From contig JANQRZ010000001.1 of the NCBI GenBank assembly GCA_028284265.1, positions 1 through 64,000 on the forward strand: a DNA stretch of 64,000 nucleotides, written 5' to 3'. Positions 7,864 through 15,046 of the stretch are shown one piece after another (positions within the stretch are counted from its first letter, which is position 1; each line of letters starts with the position of its first letter). Under the pieces are notes generated by a model. It worked only from the letters and a program-made list of their open reading frames with translations. It had not been told where the DNA came from and ran no database searches. A program made the translations under genes and the position numbers. The stretch is from Rhodothermales bacterium. GTDB lineage: Bacteria > Bacteroidota > Rhodothermia > Rhodothermales > JANQRZ01.

Positions 7864-7967
7864 CGAACATCCAGATAATTCCGATGACGGTTGGGATCAC
7901 GTTGATCGTCGTGTGGATGATCGCGCTCATCAACGATCCGCGAGCCGTGGTCGGAGTATGGCTATGA
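7860..7967 (+). CDS. 35-aa membrane peptide inside the toxin-antitoxin-like operon
   Basis: A tiny frame beginning MTNIQIIPMTVG and carrying one hydrophobic segment (ITLIVVWMIALI). Its ATG overlaps the stop of the AbiEi-like gene (ATGA, 7860-7863) and its stop overlaps an ATG of the nucleotidyltransferase gene (ATGA, 7964-7967). An exact ATGA junction at both ends matches the other junction upstream (6811-6814) and argues that it is translated. It could also be chance: 35 residues is short and no homologue is recognised. Confidence 0.4.
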   Translation: MTNIQIIPMTVGITLIVVWMIALINDPRAVVGVWL

Positions 7968-8887
7968 CGATCCTCGACTTGCTCGGCGACGAGCTTCAGC
8001 GACTGGCGGCGGCGCTAAAGCCGCGTGGCATCCGGGTCATCATAGGGGGCGGGTACGGTCTGCTTCTCCGCCAACAGCATGTGGAAGACAGTGGGGTGCC
8101 AACGCTACGCCCGATCCCGACGGCGCGCTCCACGAACGACCTCGACGTGTTCCTGACCGTCGAACTCGTCGCCGACGCCGAGAAGATGGCGATGCTCGGG
8201 ACCGTGCTTGCGGATCACGGCTTCGAGGTTGTCGAAGGAGCGGAATACTATCAATTCGCGCGTCCCGTGACGGTTGGGGGGCGAGAGACCAGCTTGAAGG
8301 TGGACCTCCTAGCGCCTCCTCCTCGGCCGGGGACCGAGCTGCGGGCGAAGGTCAAGGTCGACTCGCGGCGAGTTCGTCCGAAGAAGCGAGACAAGAGCGC
8401 ACCGATCGTTCAGGCCCACACGACCGAAGAGGCCTTCACCATCGAGGAACACACCCTAGTTCTCTCCCTGGGAGGTAGCGGCGTCGAGGTGCTCGTCCCA
8501 CATCCATTCTCATTCTTGCTCCTGAAGCTGTTCGCATACCGCGATCGGCGAGAGGACGAAGTGAAGGGGTACGGTCGGTACCACGCCTACGACCTGTACC
8601 GGATCGTCGCGATGATGACGGCCAAGGACTTCCAGCAGGCCGGGGCGCTGCGTAATCGGTACCTCGACGATGAGGTTGTGATCGAGGCGCGTGAGATCGT
8701 AGCGGAGCTTTTCGCCGACGCCGACGCGGAGGGGGCGCTGGCGGTTCTTGAACACGCACGGACCGTGGCGGACCGGGCCCTGACGCGCGAGGATGTGGCC
8801 GCCTTCACGAACGACTTGGGCGAGCTGCTTCCACCGCCCGACCTCACTCATTATCTATCGGCGACGCGACCGCATGGCACTCAGTAA
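7964..8887 (+). CDS. AbiEii-like / MNT-type nucleotidyltransferase
   Basis: About 307 residues with nucleotidyltransferase hallmarks: the GGGYGLLL glycine loop, the paired catalytic acids in STNDLDVF, and a third acid in LKVDLLAP. A C-terminal helical region (PFSFLLLKLFAYRDR, YHAYDLYRIVAMM) resembles AbiEii-type toxins. Such enzymes transfer nucleotides to tRNA or to a partner protein. The Met at 7964 is chosen because it forms an ATGA overlap with the 35-aa frame; the ATG at 7958 is the alternative. It lies between an AbiEi-like antitoxin and a HEPN gene, so it may act as toxin or as HEPN-modifying antitoxin. No disruption is seen. Confidence 0.7.
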   Translation: MTILDLLGDELQRLAAALKPRGIRVIIGGGYGLLLRQQHVEDSGVPTLRPIPTARSTNDLDVFLTVELVADAEKMAMLGTVLADHGFEVVEGAEYYQFARPVTVGGRETSLKVDLLAPPPRPGTELRAKVKVDSRRVRPKKRDKSAPIVQAHTTEEAFTIEEHTLVLSLGGSGVEVLVPHPFSFLLLKLFAYRDRREDEVKGYGRYHAYDLYRIVAMMTAKDFQQAGALRNRYLDDEVVIEAREIVAELFADADAEGALAVLEHARTVADRALTREDVAAFTNDLGELLPPPDLTHYLSATRPHGTQ

Positions 8888-9420
8888 TCGCGACCGCATC
8901 GACCGCGGCTGCATCGCTCTCTTAGAAGGGCTCCGACCGTTCTTCGAGCGGGAGGTGGGGTCGGCGTACGGGGTAGAGTGGAGCGGCCCAAGCCACGGCC
9001 AACTTCCATCCGAGGACCCAAACTGGAAAGATCCGCAGACCCTTCTCCGCGTGATACGCGAGCACTGGAAGCCGGTGTTCTGGAATACCCTCGGTCATAG
9101 CGAGCGGTCGTGGATCAGCGAGTTTCGCGATGTGCGGAACGACCACTCGCACCACAAACCACAACAAGGCGTTCTCCAGCGACGATACGCACCGGGCACT
9201 CGACACGACGCGCCTCCTTCTCGACGCGATCTCAGCGCCCGACCAGGCGGCTACGCTCGACGAGATGCGCAACGACGTGATGCGGCTGAAGCTGGACGAG
9301 CAGGCCCGCTGCAAGCAGCGCCAAGCGAAGCGGGAAGCCGAGCTGAAGCCACACCTGGTGGGCTATTTGAGTGCCTGGCGGGAGTCGACACCTGCGGGCG
9401 CAAGCGGCAGGAGCAGTTGA
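8874..9420 (+). pseudogene. Swt1-type HEPN protein, frameshifted by a 7-bp tandem duplication
   Basis: The start MALSNRDRIDRGCIALLEGL is characteristic of Swt1-like HEPN domains, as are LLRVIREHWKPVFW and SEFRDVRNDHSH. The last contains RNDHSH, the Rx4H motif of HEPN ribonucleases. The continuation, KAFSSDDTHRALDTTRLLLDAI, lies in another frame. The cause is visible: ACCACAA is duplicated in tandem at 9151-9157 and 9158-9164, and removing one copy restores RNDHSHHNKAFSSDD exactly. The original frame now runs to 9482 with an unrelated tail. It overlaps the nucleotidyltransferase by 14 bp, making it the last gene of the operon. Ends are approximate at the 3' side. Confidence 0.75.
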
Positions 9421-9791
9421 GGGACCATCGGTGTCTATCCCCAATACGCCTGTTGGTGTCGCGGGCTGCGACGCTTGGCTAGCCGCTCCTCGGTCACAGG
9501 GTTCCGCGTCGTTCGCCGCGTAGATCGAGGACAGGGCAGTGGGGAGCTGAAACGCCGGATGAACTGGCGCTAGTCCACAGGCGCGATCTCTCCGCACCCC
9601 TCGGCGTCGAGGTGCCGTGATGGCGTTTGCAGGTCGGAACTGAGGTGCCCCGATCCGGTGCCTGCTACTCTACCTCGTTCGCCTCGGCAATGGAGCGGGC
9701 CGTGGTGCCTGCCGCCCTTACTCGCCCATGTGCTCTCCCGTCCCTGTCAGCATAAGAATGCTGGCGGTCTTCGTCCTTGGGTAGGTCTATC
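9421..9791. other. Non-coding or decayed segment inside the island
   Basis: No supported gene. Frames are short and show no recognisable motifs on either strand. A small inverted repeat (CAGCAT-AAGA-ATGCTG) lies at 9748-9763, just past the 3' end of the inverted carbonic anhydrase fragment. It could be a relic of that gene's terminator, but no run of T follows. Confidence 0.4.
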
Positions 9792-10082
9792 TCACCTCGC
9801 AGGGTAGAATGGATTGATCTCCGGGGTGACCTTGCCGCGGTACATCGCGCTCATGCGAACGTAGTGTGCCGCGTTGGCTCGGTTTGCCTCCACCTCCTCA
9901 TCGCGCAGTGAACGCACCACCTTCGCTGGGCTGCCGAGGACGAGCGAGCGGGGCGGGACGATAGTGTTCATCGTCACCAGCGCGCCGGCGCCGATGAGGC
10001 TGCCCGCGCCGATCACCGCCCCGTCGAGTACGACCGCGTCGTGCCCAACCGTCATGCCCCGGCCGATCACACACCTGTGCAT
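9792..10082 (-). pseudogene. Gamma-carbonic anhydrase, C-terminal fragment (inverted)
   Basis: About 95 residues on the minus strand match the end of the intact gamma-carbonic anhydrase at 10573-11118. Shared stretches are VVLDGAVIG, NTIVPPRSLVLGSPAKVVRSL, RANAAHYVRMSAMYRGKVTPE and NPFY. Homology begins at the His codon aligned with HGCTI (HRCVIG here) and ends with the natural stop at 9792-9794. Together with the plus-strand fragment at 3611-3832 it accounts for a whole gene except about 16 residues, which would include the first His of the IGHxxxxH ligand pair. The two halves are in opposite orientation, about 6 kb apart. Confidence 0.85.
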
Positions 10083-10084
10083 TC

Positions 10085-10543
10085 CCTTTTTGTGATGTCC
10101 GCCTCCAGGTCGACCGTCTGCACCTTGACTACCCCCGGCACCCAAGTACCCTCGGAGAGCACCTGAAGTGGCGTCGGATGTACCTCGGCCTCTCCCAGCC
10201 GGAGGCTGCCGAAGAACTCGGTGTGGACCGAACAACGATTCTTCACTGGGAGAAGCACGGCGTCGAACCCGCGGCAACATTCGGCCCCCAGATCCTCCGC
10301 TTCCTAGGCTACGACCCCTACCCCGAACTGACAGGAGATTCCGAACTCCTCGTCTGGCTTCGGTGGCACAACGGTGAGGAGCTCCCCGCCTGCCCCGAGC
10401 GCATCGGGGTCTCGGCGAACACGCTCTGGCGATGGGAAGCCAGCGGCGAGCCGGAAATCTGGCGGAGCCGTTACCTTCTGCACGTCTTCCTAGCCTTCGA
10501 GCGGGCCCGGCTCAGACTCGGCCCGGATTTCGGCAAGCCATAA
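10085..10543 (+). pseudogene. XRE-family HTH regulator, 5'-truncated at the rearrangement junction
   Basis: The frame reads VRLQVDRLHLDYPRHPSTLGEHL then KWRRMYLGLSQPEAAEELGVDRTTILHWE, the HTH of a common XRE-like family that normally starts further upstream (…DYPxxPxTLGEHLRKRRxxLGLxQ). It continues FLGYDPYPEL and ends GPDFGKP. There is no usable start codon between the carbonic anhydrase fragment and the ATG at 10178, which falls inside the HTH. The gene therefore seems cut at its 5' end at the same point (about 10083) where the inverted carbonic anhydrase fragment is cut. A start at 10178 would give a damaged HTH. Confidence 0.6.
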
Positions 10544-10572
10544 AGGCCCTTCACCTCAGCGACTCCTCTGTG

Positions 10573-11118
10573 ATGACTGACTCCTTCCTCGGGCGCTCCC
10601 CCTCTTTGGACCACTCGAATTACATCGCGCCCACGGCAGTGGTCATCGGGGACGTGACCCTCGGGCACGACGCGAGCATATGGTTCGGCGCCTCACTCCG
10701 GGGGGATGTCCACTGGATCGAGATCGGGGCTGAGTCAAACGTGCAGGACAACGCCACCGTGCACGTGAGCCGCGGCACCCACCCGTGCCACATCCAAGAG
10801 CGCGTCACCATCGGACACAATGCGGTCGTCCACGGCTGCACTATTGAGGACGACTGCTTGATCGGGATGGCAGCGGTCGTACTCGACGGAGCCGTGATCG
10901 GCGAGGGCAGCCTCGTTGGGGCTGGAGCGCTTGTGACGGGCAATACCATCGTCCCGCCGCGCTCGCTCGTCCTCGGTAGCCCGGCGAAGGTGGTGCGCTC
11001 GCTTACCGACGACGAGGTTGAGACGATCCGGGCCAACGCCGCGCACTACGTCCGGATGAGCGCCATGTACCGCGGCAAGGTCACCCCGGAGACAAATCCA
11101 TTCTACGAGCGGTCGTGA
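10573..11118 (+). CDS. Gamma-class carbonic anhydrase family protein (intact copy)
   Basis: A 181-residue left-handed beta-helix (hexapeptide repeat) protein of the YrdA/CaiE-like gamma-carbonic anhydrase family. It has GASLRGDVHWIEIG, SNVQDNATVHVS (first His ligand), VTIGHNAVVHGCTI (second and third His ligands), and LGSPAKVVRSL near the end. All three zinc-ligand His are present, so it could hydrate CO2, though many relatives have unknown activity. It probably replaces the split copy whose halves are at 3611-3832 and 9792-10082. It follows the XRE remnant by 29 bp. Confidence 0.88.
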   Translation: MTDSFLGRSPSLDHSNYIAPTAVVIGDVTLGHDASIWFGASLRGDVHWIEIGAESNVQDNATVHVSRGTHPCHIQERVTIGHNAVVHGCTIEDDCLIGMAAVVLDGAVIGEGSLVGAGALVTGNTIVPPRSLVLGSPAKVVRSLTDDEVETIRANAAHYVRMSAMYRGKVTPETNPFYERS

Positions 11119-11224
11119 AGCCTCTGCGAAGGCGGTTGTGAGGAGGCCGCCCGTCGTAACCGGCTGCCTTGCACTCGCGTATCCCCCGCTATATCATCTT
11201 CCATCAAGCTGCGGGAGGTGCGCC

Positions 11225-11800
11225 ATGACCGATGTGTATTGGATTTGCCTGTTTGGAGGACTTGTTTTTACCGTCCTCACCCTGCTCTTTGGCGATCTCC
11301 TCGACGGCGTGCTCGACGGGCTGGAGCTAGACGGCCTCGGTGAGTTTCTCGATCCGCTCTCGTTCGTCGGTGGACTGACGGTCTTCGGCGGCGCGGGCGT
11401 GCTCCTCGAAGAAATGACAGCCCTCGGTACGGGTACGGCAGCTGCCATCGCTGGCTTGATCGGTCTCGGCCTCGCTGTGGCGATGCACTTTGTCTACGTC
11501 AAGCCGATGAAGCGGAGCGAGAACTCGACCGGCTTCTCGATGCGCGAGTACCACGGCAAGCTCGGCGAGGTCATCACGGCGATCCCGGCGAAGGGCTTCG
11601 GCGAGGTGCTCGTCAAGATGGGCGCGAGCAATACCTTCCAAACCGCTGGCTCATTCGGCGGCACCGAGATCGCGCGCGGTACCCGCGTCGTGGTTGTCGA
11701 AGTCCGCGACGGCGATCTCTTCGTGACGCCGTTCGACGAGTTGACGCCGGTGGACGGCACCCCCGTTCCCGACACGCCGACCCGTCTTCGCTCTGCCTAG
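11225..11800 (+). CDS. NfeD/YuaF-like membrane protein partner of flotillin
   Basis: A 191-residue protein with N-terminal membrane segments (WICLFGGLVFTVLTLLF and a glycine/alanine-rich span AAAIAGLIGLGLAVAMHFVYV). A C-terminal OB-fold-like beta domain follows (GKLGEVITAIPAKGFGEVLVKMG... ARGTRVVVVEVRDGDLFVTP). This is the layout of NfeD-type proteins that work with flotillins in membrane microdomains. The flotillin gene begins 39 bp downstream on the same strand. The ATG at 11225 is preferred over in-frame upstream codons because it directly precedes the first membrane span. Confidence 0.75.
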   Translation: MTDVYWICLFGGLVFTVLTLLFGDLLDGVLDGLELDGLGEFLDPLSFVGGLTVFGGAGVLLEEMTALGTGTAAAIAGLIGLGLAVAMHFVYVKPMKRSENSTGFSMREYHGKLGEVITAIPAKGFGEVLVKMGASNTFQTAGSFGGTEIARGTRVVVVEVRDGDLFVTPFDELTPVDGTPVPDTPTRLRSA

Positions 11801-11839
11801 TTCTTCTGTATCATCCTGCTCACTCAACTGGACCCGGCT

Positions 11840-13345
11840 ATGGAATTCCTCGACCCGACCCTGCTAGCGATCATTATTCCGATCGTCGTCCTTGTCCTGC
11901 TCGTCATGATCTTGGCCTCGCGGTACAAGACCGTCAGTCCGGACGAGGCCATGATCATCACCGGCTCGGCGATGGGCGGTAAGAACGTCCTCACCGATGA
12001 GTCGGGGCGCAAGGTCAAGATCGTGCGCGGCGGCGGGGCGTTCATCATGCCCATCGTCCAGCAACGCGAGCAACTCTCGCTGCTTTCCCACAAGCTCGAT
12101 GTGATGACGCCGGAGGTGTACACCGCGCAGGGTGTCCCGGTGATGACGGACGGCGTGGCAGTCATCAAGGTCGGCTCGTCGGTCGAAGATGTGGCGACGG
12201 CGGCGGAGCAGTTTCTCGGCAAGCCCGACGAAGCCCTCCAAGCCGAAGCCCGCGAAGTGCTTGAAGGGCACCTCCGCGCCATCCTCGGGACGTTGACGGT
12301 CGAGGAGGTCTATCGCAACCGCGACAAGTTCGCGCAGGAAGTGCAGGAGGTCGCGGCCCGCGATCTGAAGAAGATGGGCCTCCAGATCGTCTCGTTCACG
12401 ATCAAGGATGTCCGCGACAAGAACGGCTATCTCGAAGCGCTCGGTCGCCCGCGCATCGCTGCCGTGAAGCGCGACGCCGACATTGCCGAGGCCGAGGCCA
12501 TGCGCGACTCCCGTATCAAAAAAGCGGAAGCCGATGAGAACGCGCAGAAAGCCGAACTCATCCGCGACACCAACGTGGCGGAGGCGACGAAGGACAAGGA
12601 GCTAAAAGTCGCGGCGTTTAAGCAGGAGCAGGACACCGCGAAGGCCGCCGCTGACCTCGCCTATGCCGTGCAGGAGGCGTCTAGCCAGCGGCAGGTGGTC
12701 GAGGAGCAGATGCAGGTCGAACTCGTGCGCAAGCAGCGCGAGGTGGACCTCGAACAGTTGGAGATCGAGCGCCGCGAGCGGGAGTACGATGCCGAGGTCA
12801 AGAAGAAAGCCGACGCCGAGCGCTACCGCGTCGAGCAAGCCGCCGAGGCGTCGAAGAGCCAGCGCATCCGCGAGGCTGAGGCCCAGCAGTTCGCCATCGA
12901 AGCCGAGGCCAAGGCCCGTGCCGAAGGGACCCGCGCCGAAGGTTCTGCCGAAGCTGAGGTCATCCGCGCCAAAGGTCTTGCCGAAGCCGAAGCGAAGGAG
13001 AAACTCGCCGAGGCGTTCGAGAAGTACGGCGAGGCTGCCGTGCTCGACATCATCGCCAAGATGCTCCCCGAGTTCGCCGGGCGCGTCGCCGAACCCATCG
13101 GGAAGATCGACAAGATTTCCGTCGTGGACACGGGCGGCGGGCAGGGTGCAGGCCGCGTTGCTGGCTACGTCACCGAACTGATGGCCTCCTCGAACGAGAT
13201 GCTCGGCAACGTAGCGGGCGTGGACCTCAACGCGCTCGCCAAGCGCCTCACCGGAGGGGGTACGTCGGGCGAACCGCCGCAGTTGGCACCGCCCAAGTCC
13301 GGTGACGGCGCTGCATCGCCTACCCGGTCTGACGACGAAGCGTGA
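11840..13345 (+). CDS. floT: Flotillin-like SPFH-domain protein
   Basis: A 501-residue flotillin. It has an N-terminal membrane anchor (LAIIIPIVVLVLLVMILA), an SPFH/PHB domain from about residue 30 to 200 (FIMPIVQQREQLSLLSHKLDV, DVRDKNGYLEALGRPRIA) and a long charged coiled coil rich in Ala-Glu repeats (about 220-400). The C-terminal region contains VLDIIAKMLPEFAGRVAEPI, a conserved flotillin element. Flotillins scaffold membrane microdomains. The NfeD-like gene upstream is the usual partner, so the pair is probably one operon. Confidence 0.9.
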   Translation: MEFLDPTLLAIIIPIVVLVLLVMILASRYKTVSPDEAMIITGSAMGGKNVLTDESGRKVKIVRGGGAFIMPIVQQREQLSLLSHKLDVMTPEVYTAQGVPVMTDGVAVIKVGSSVEDVATAAEQFLGKPDEALQAEAREVLEGHLRAILGTLTVEEVYRNRDKFAQEVQEVAARDLKKMGLQIVSFTIKDVRDKNGYLEALGRPRIAAVKRDADIAEAEAMRDSRIKKAEADENAQKAELIRDTNVAEATKDKELKVAAFKQEQDTAKAAADLAYAVQEASSQRQVVEEQMQVELVRKQREVDLEQLEIERREREYDAEVKKKADAERYRVEQAAEASKSQRIREAEAQQFAIEAEAKARAEGTRAEGSAEAEVIRAKGLAEAEAKEKLAEAFEKYGEAAVLDIIAKMLPEFAGRVAEPIGKIDKISVVDTGGGQGAGRVAGYVTELMASSNEMLGNVAGVDLNALAKRLTGGGTSGEPPQLAPPKSGDGAASPTRSDDEA

Positions 13346-13415
13346 GCACGCGACGGTTGTCATCCTGCTGGGCGTCTCCGGTGCGGGCAAGACGATCGTC
13401 GGTCTGGCCGTTTAG
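13344..13415 (+). pseudogene. P-loop kinase remnant (gluconokinase-like)
   Basis: Directly after the flotillin stop, one frame reads EHATVVILLGVSGAGKTIVGLAV and then stops at 13413-13415. LLGVSGAGKT is the Walker A start of gluconokinase-type P-loop kinases, whose N-terminus usually reads VILMGVSGSGKTTVG. Nothing of the remaining kinase is visible downstream, so this looks like the leftover first 20-25 codons of a deleted gene. Confidence 0.4.
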
Positions 13416-13525
13416 AACGCTCGAATACGTGAGCCGTGCGGTCAGAGACCGGATGCGGGGTTAGCTTAGGGTGTGTGGCCTACGTCGTGGAGTGCGTGGT
13501 CCCGGAGACCTTCGTCAAACACCTT

Positions 13526-14293
13526 ATGCTGATGCACCGTTTTCTTACTCTCGCAACGCTCTTCTCCAGTTTGGTCCTGCTTCTTCTGGCCTCACCGGCG
13601 AGTGCACAGGATCTGCTCGACAGCGACTCCTACCAGATCATCGAGAGCGTCGGGTGGGAGGGCTTTTCAGACTATCGCTTTCTCGGCCACGCCGTCCTCG
13701 TGCTGGTCCTAGCGACCTTCCTAGGGTCTCTCATTGCCTACCATCCCCGCACGGTGCAGCGCGTAGATACGCTCGATGAGGCGGAGGCCCCCAAAGTGTA
13801 CATCACTTATGCGGTCGTCGGAGCAGTCATCGGGTTGATGGTAGTGCAGTACGGCATCGTCGTCGGGTTCGTCGTGTTTGGCATCGGCGGGCTGTTTCGG
13901 TTCCGCACGACACTGCCGTCCACGGCGGACACGGGACGCCTGATTCTGGTCGCGCTCATCGGGCTTTCATGCGGGCTTGGTCTCCCGCACCTCGGCGTGC
14001 TCACGACAGCCTTCGGGTTCGTGCTCATCTTCTTGATGGAGCGCACCGTCACCTGCCAGCTCGACGTGAAGAACATTTCCAGCAGCAACTTGGAAGAAGC
14101 GTCAGCCGCCTACCGTGCGCTGATCGAGCAGGGGAACGGACGGGTGATCCGCCAGAGTCGCAATCACACCAAGAAGACCATATCGTTCATCTTCCGGGTG
14201 CCGAACGGGTTCGACCGCGAAGCGCTGGACCGCAGCTTTGAGAACGACGTGCCGGAGAAGTTGCACGGAATCGTGGACTGGGAGGTCCACTAA
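13526..14293 (+). CDS. DUF4956-like integral membrane protein
   Basis: About 255 residues with a signal peptide or first span (FLTLATLFSSLVLLLLASPASAQ), followed by hydrophobic spans (VLVLVLATFLGSLIA, VGAVIGLMVVQYGIVVGFVVFGIGG, LILVALIGLSCGLGL). RFRTTLPSTADTGRL resembles the conserved RFR... loop of DUF4956 proteins. A soluble C-terminal domain ends in VDWEVH. Its function is unknown. It converges with the AP2-domain gene, the two stop codons lying 16 bp apart. The Met at 13526 is chosen; 13532 is equally possible. Confidence 0.6.
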   Translation: MLMHRFLTLATLFSSLVLLLLASPASAQDLLDSDSYQIIESVGWEGFSDYRFLGHAVLVLVLATFLGSLIAYHPRTVQRVDTLDEAEAPKVYITYAVVGAVIGLMVVQYGIVVGFVVFGIGGLFRFRTTLPSTADTGRLILVALIGLSCGLGLPHLGVLTTAFGFVLIFLMERTVTCQLDVKNISSSNLEEASAAYRALIEQGNGRVIRQSRNHTKKTISFIFRVPNGFDREALDRSFENDVPEKLHGIVDWEVH

Positions 14294-14309
14294 GCGCGGT
14301 ACGCTGTGC

Positions 14310-14858
14310 TCAGGCTTTTGCTTTCTTGCGCGTGCTCTTCTTCGAGGTCTTCGTTCCAGCGCTCTTGCCGAGGTGCCCTTTGCCCTGTTCGTACAGTTCG
14401 AGGTACGAGGTCAGCGGGTAGCGGTCCTCGTAGATCTCCTTCATCTTCTGGAAGCGCAGCTTGCAGGCCATCTTGAAGGCCGTCTCCTCGCCGTACTTGC
14501 GGATGGAGAACGAGGTGCCGCGCGCCTCGCCCGGTGCTGGATTCCATGAGACAGCGTAGACCTCGTGGCGGTGGCCGTGACGGTCGCGCTTGAATGTGCG
14601 GGAGACCCCGAGAACGCCCGTTGCGTTGTTCTTGTTATGGCGGATGAGGCGGCGCTTAGGCTCGCTCTCCGGCATGGCATCCACTTCCGCCTGTAACTCC
14701 TCCCGGTAGGCGACGGCCTCTTGGAAGGCTTCCTCCGTGCCGCCGCACTTGCGGTCGCTAAAGAGTTTGGAATAGGTCTTTCCGTGTCGATAGACGCGAA
14801 CCTGCCATCCGTGTGTCGAATCGGAGTCGATCCGGATGACGCCTTTTTCTCTCGGCAT
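14310..14858 (-). CDS. AP2-domain DNA-binding protein with basic tail
   Basis: A 182-residue protein with two AP2-like modules. The first is GVIRIDSDSTHGWQVRVYRHGKTYSKLFSD followed by a helix AFQEAVAYREEL. The second is ATGVLGVSRTFK...YAVSWNPAPG...FSIRKYGEETAFKMACKLR. Bacterial AP2 domains usually sit in phage homing endonucleases; here no nuclease motif is present. The C-terminus is a lysine-rich tail (GTKTSKKSTRKKAKA) resembling histone H1-like proteins, which suggests general DNA binding. The ATG at 14858 (MPREKGVIRI) is preferred to the upstream Met at 14930. Confidence 0.65.
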   Translation of the reverse strand: MPREKGVIRIDSDSTHGWQVRVYRHGKTYSKLFSDRKCGGTEEAFQEAVAYREELQAEVDAMPESEPKRRLIRHNKNNATGVLGVSRTFKRDRHGHRHEVYAVSWNPAPGEARGTSFSIRKYGEETAFKMACKLRFQKMKEIYEDRYPLTSYLELYEQGKGHLGKSAGTKTSKKSTRKKAKA

Positions 14859-14984
14859 AAGAATAGATAAAGCTATGGCTTGGGTGCGGATAGGGGTCAG
14901 ACAATATATGGCATACAACGTATGTACCACGCACAGTACCCCGTGATTATGCCCTGACGACGATAACGAGGGTTAGCCCGAACG

Positions 14985-15018
14985 AAAAGCGCGGGGACGC
15001 ACTCCGTCGCCCCCGCGC
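14985..15018 (-). terminator. Intrinsic terminator of the DUF4397 T9SS gene
   Basis: An 8-bp GC stem, GCGCGGGG (14989-14996) with CCCCGCGC (15011-15018), is followed on the minus strand by CTTTTCG. It lies about 30 bp past the stop codon at 15047, in the right orientation. Confidence 0.65.
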
Positions 15019-15046
15019 CTCGTCCCACGTTCCGCAGCTTTCGTAC

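Noticed and set aside
9232-9597. Minus-strand frame containing IYAANDAEP, looked at as a transposase remnant
   Set aside because: No catalytic DDE motif or terminal repeats were seen; it overlaps the HEPN pseudogene and is probably chance.
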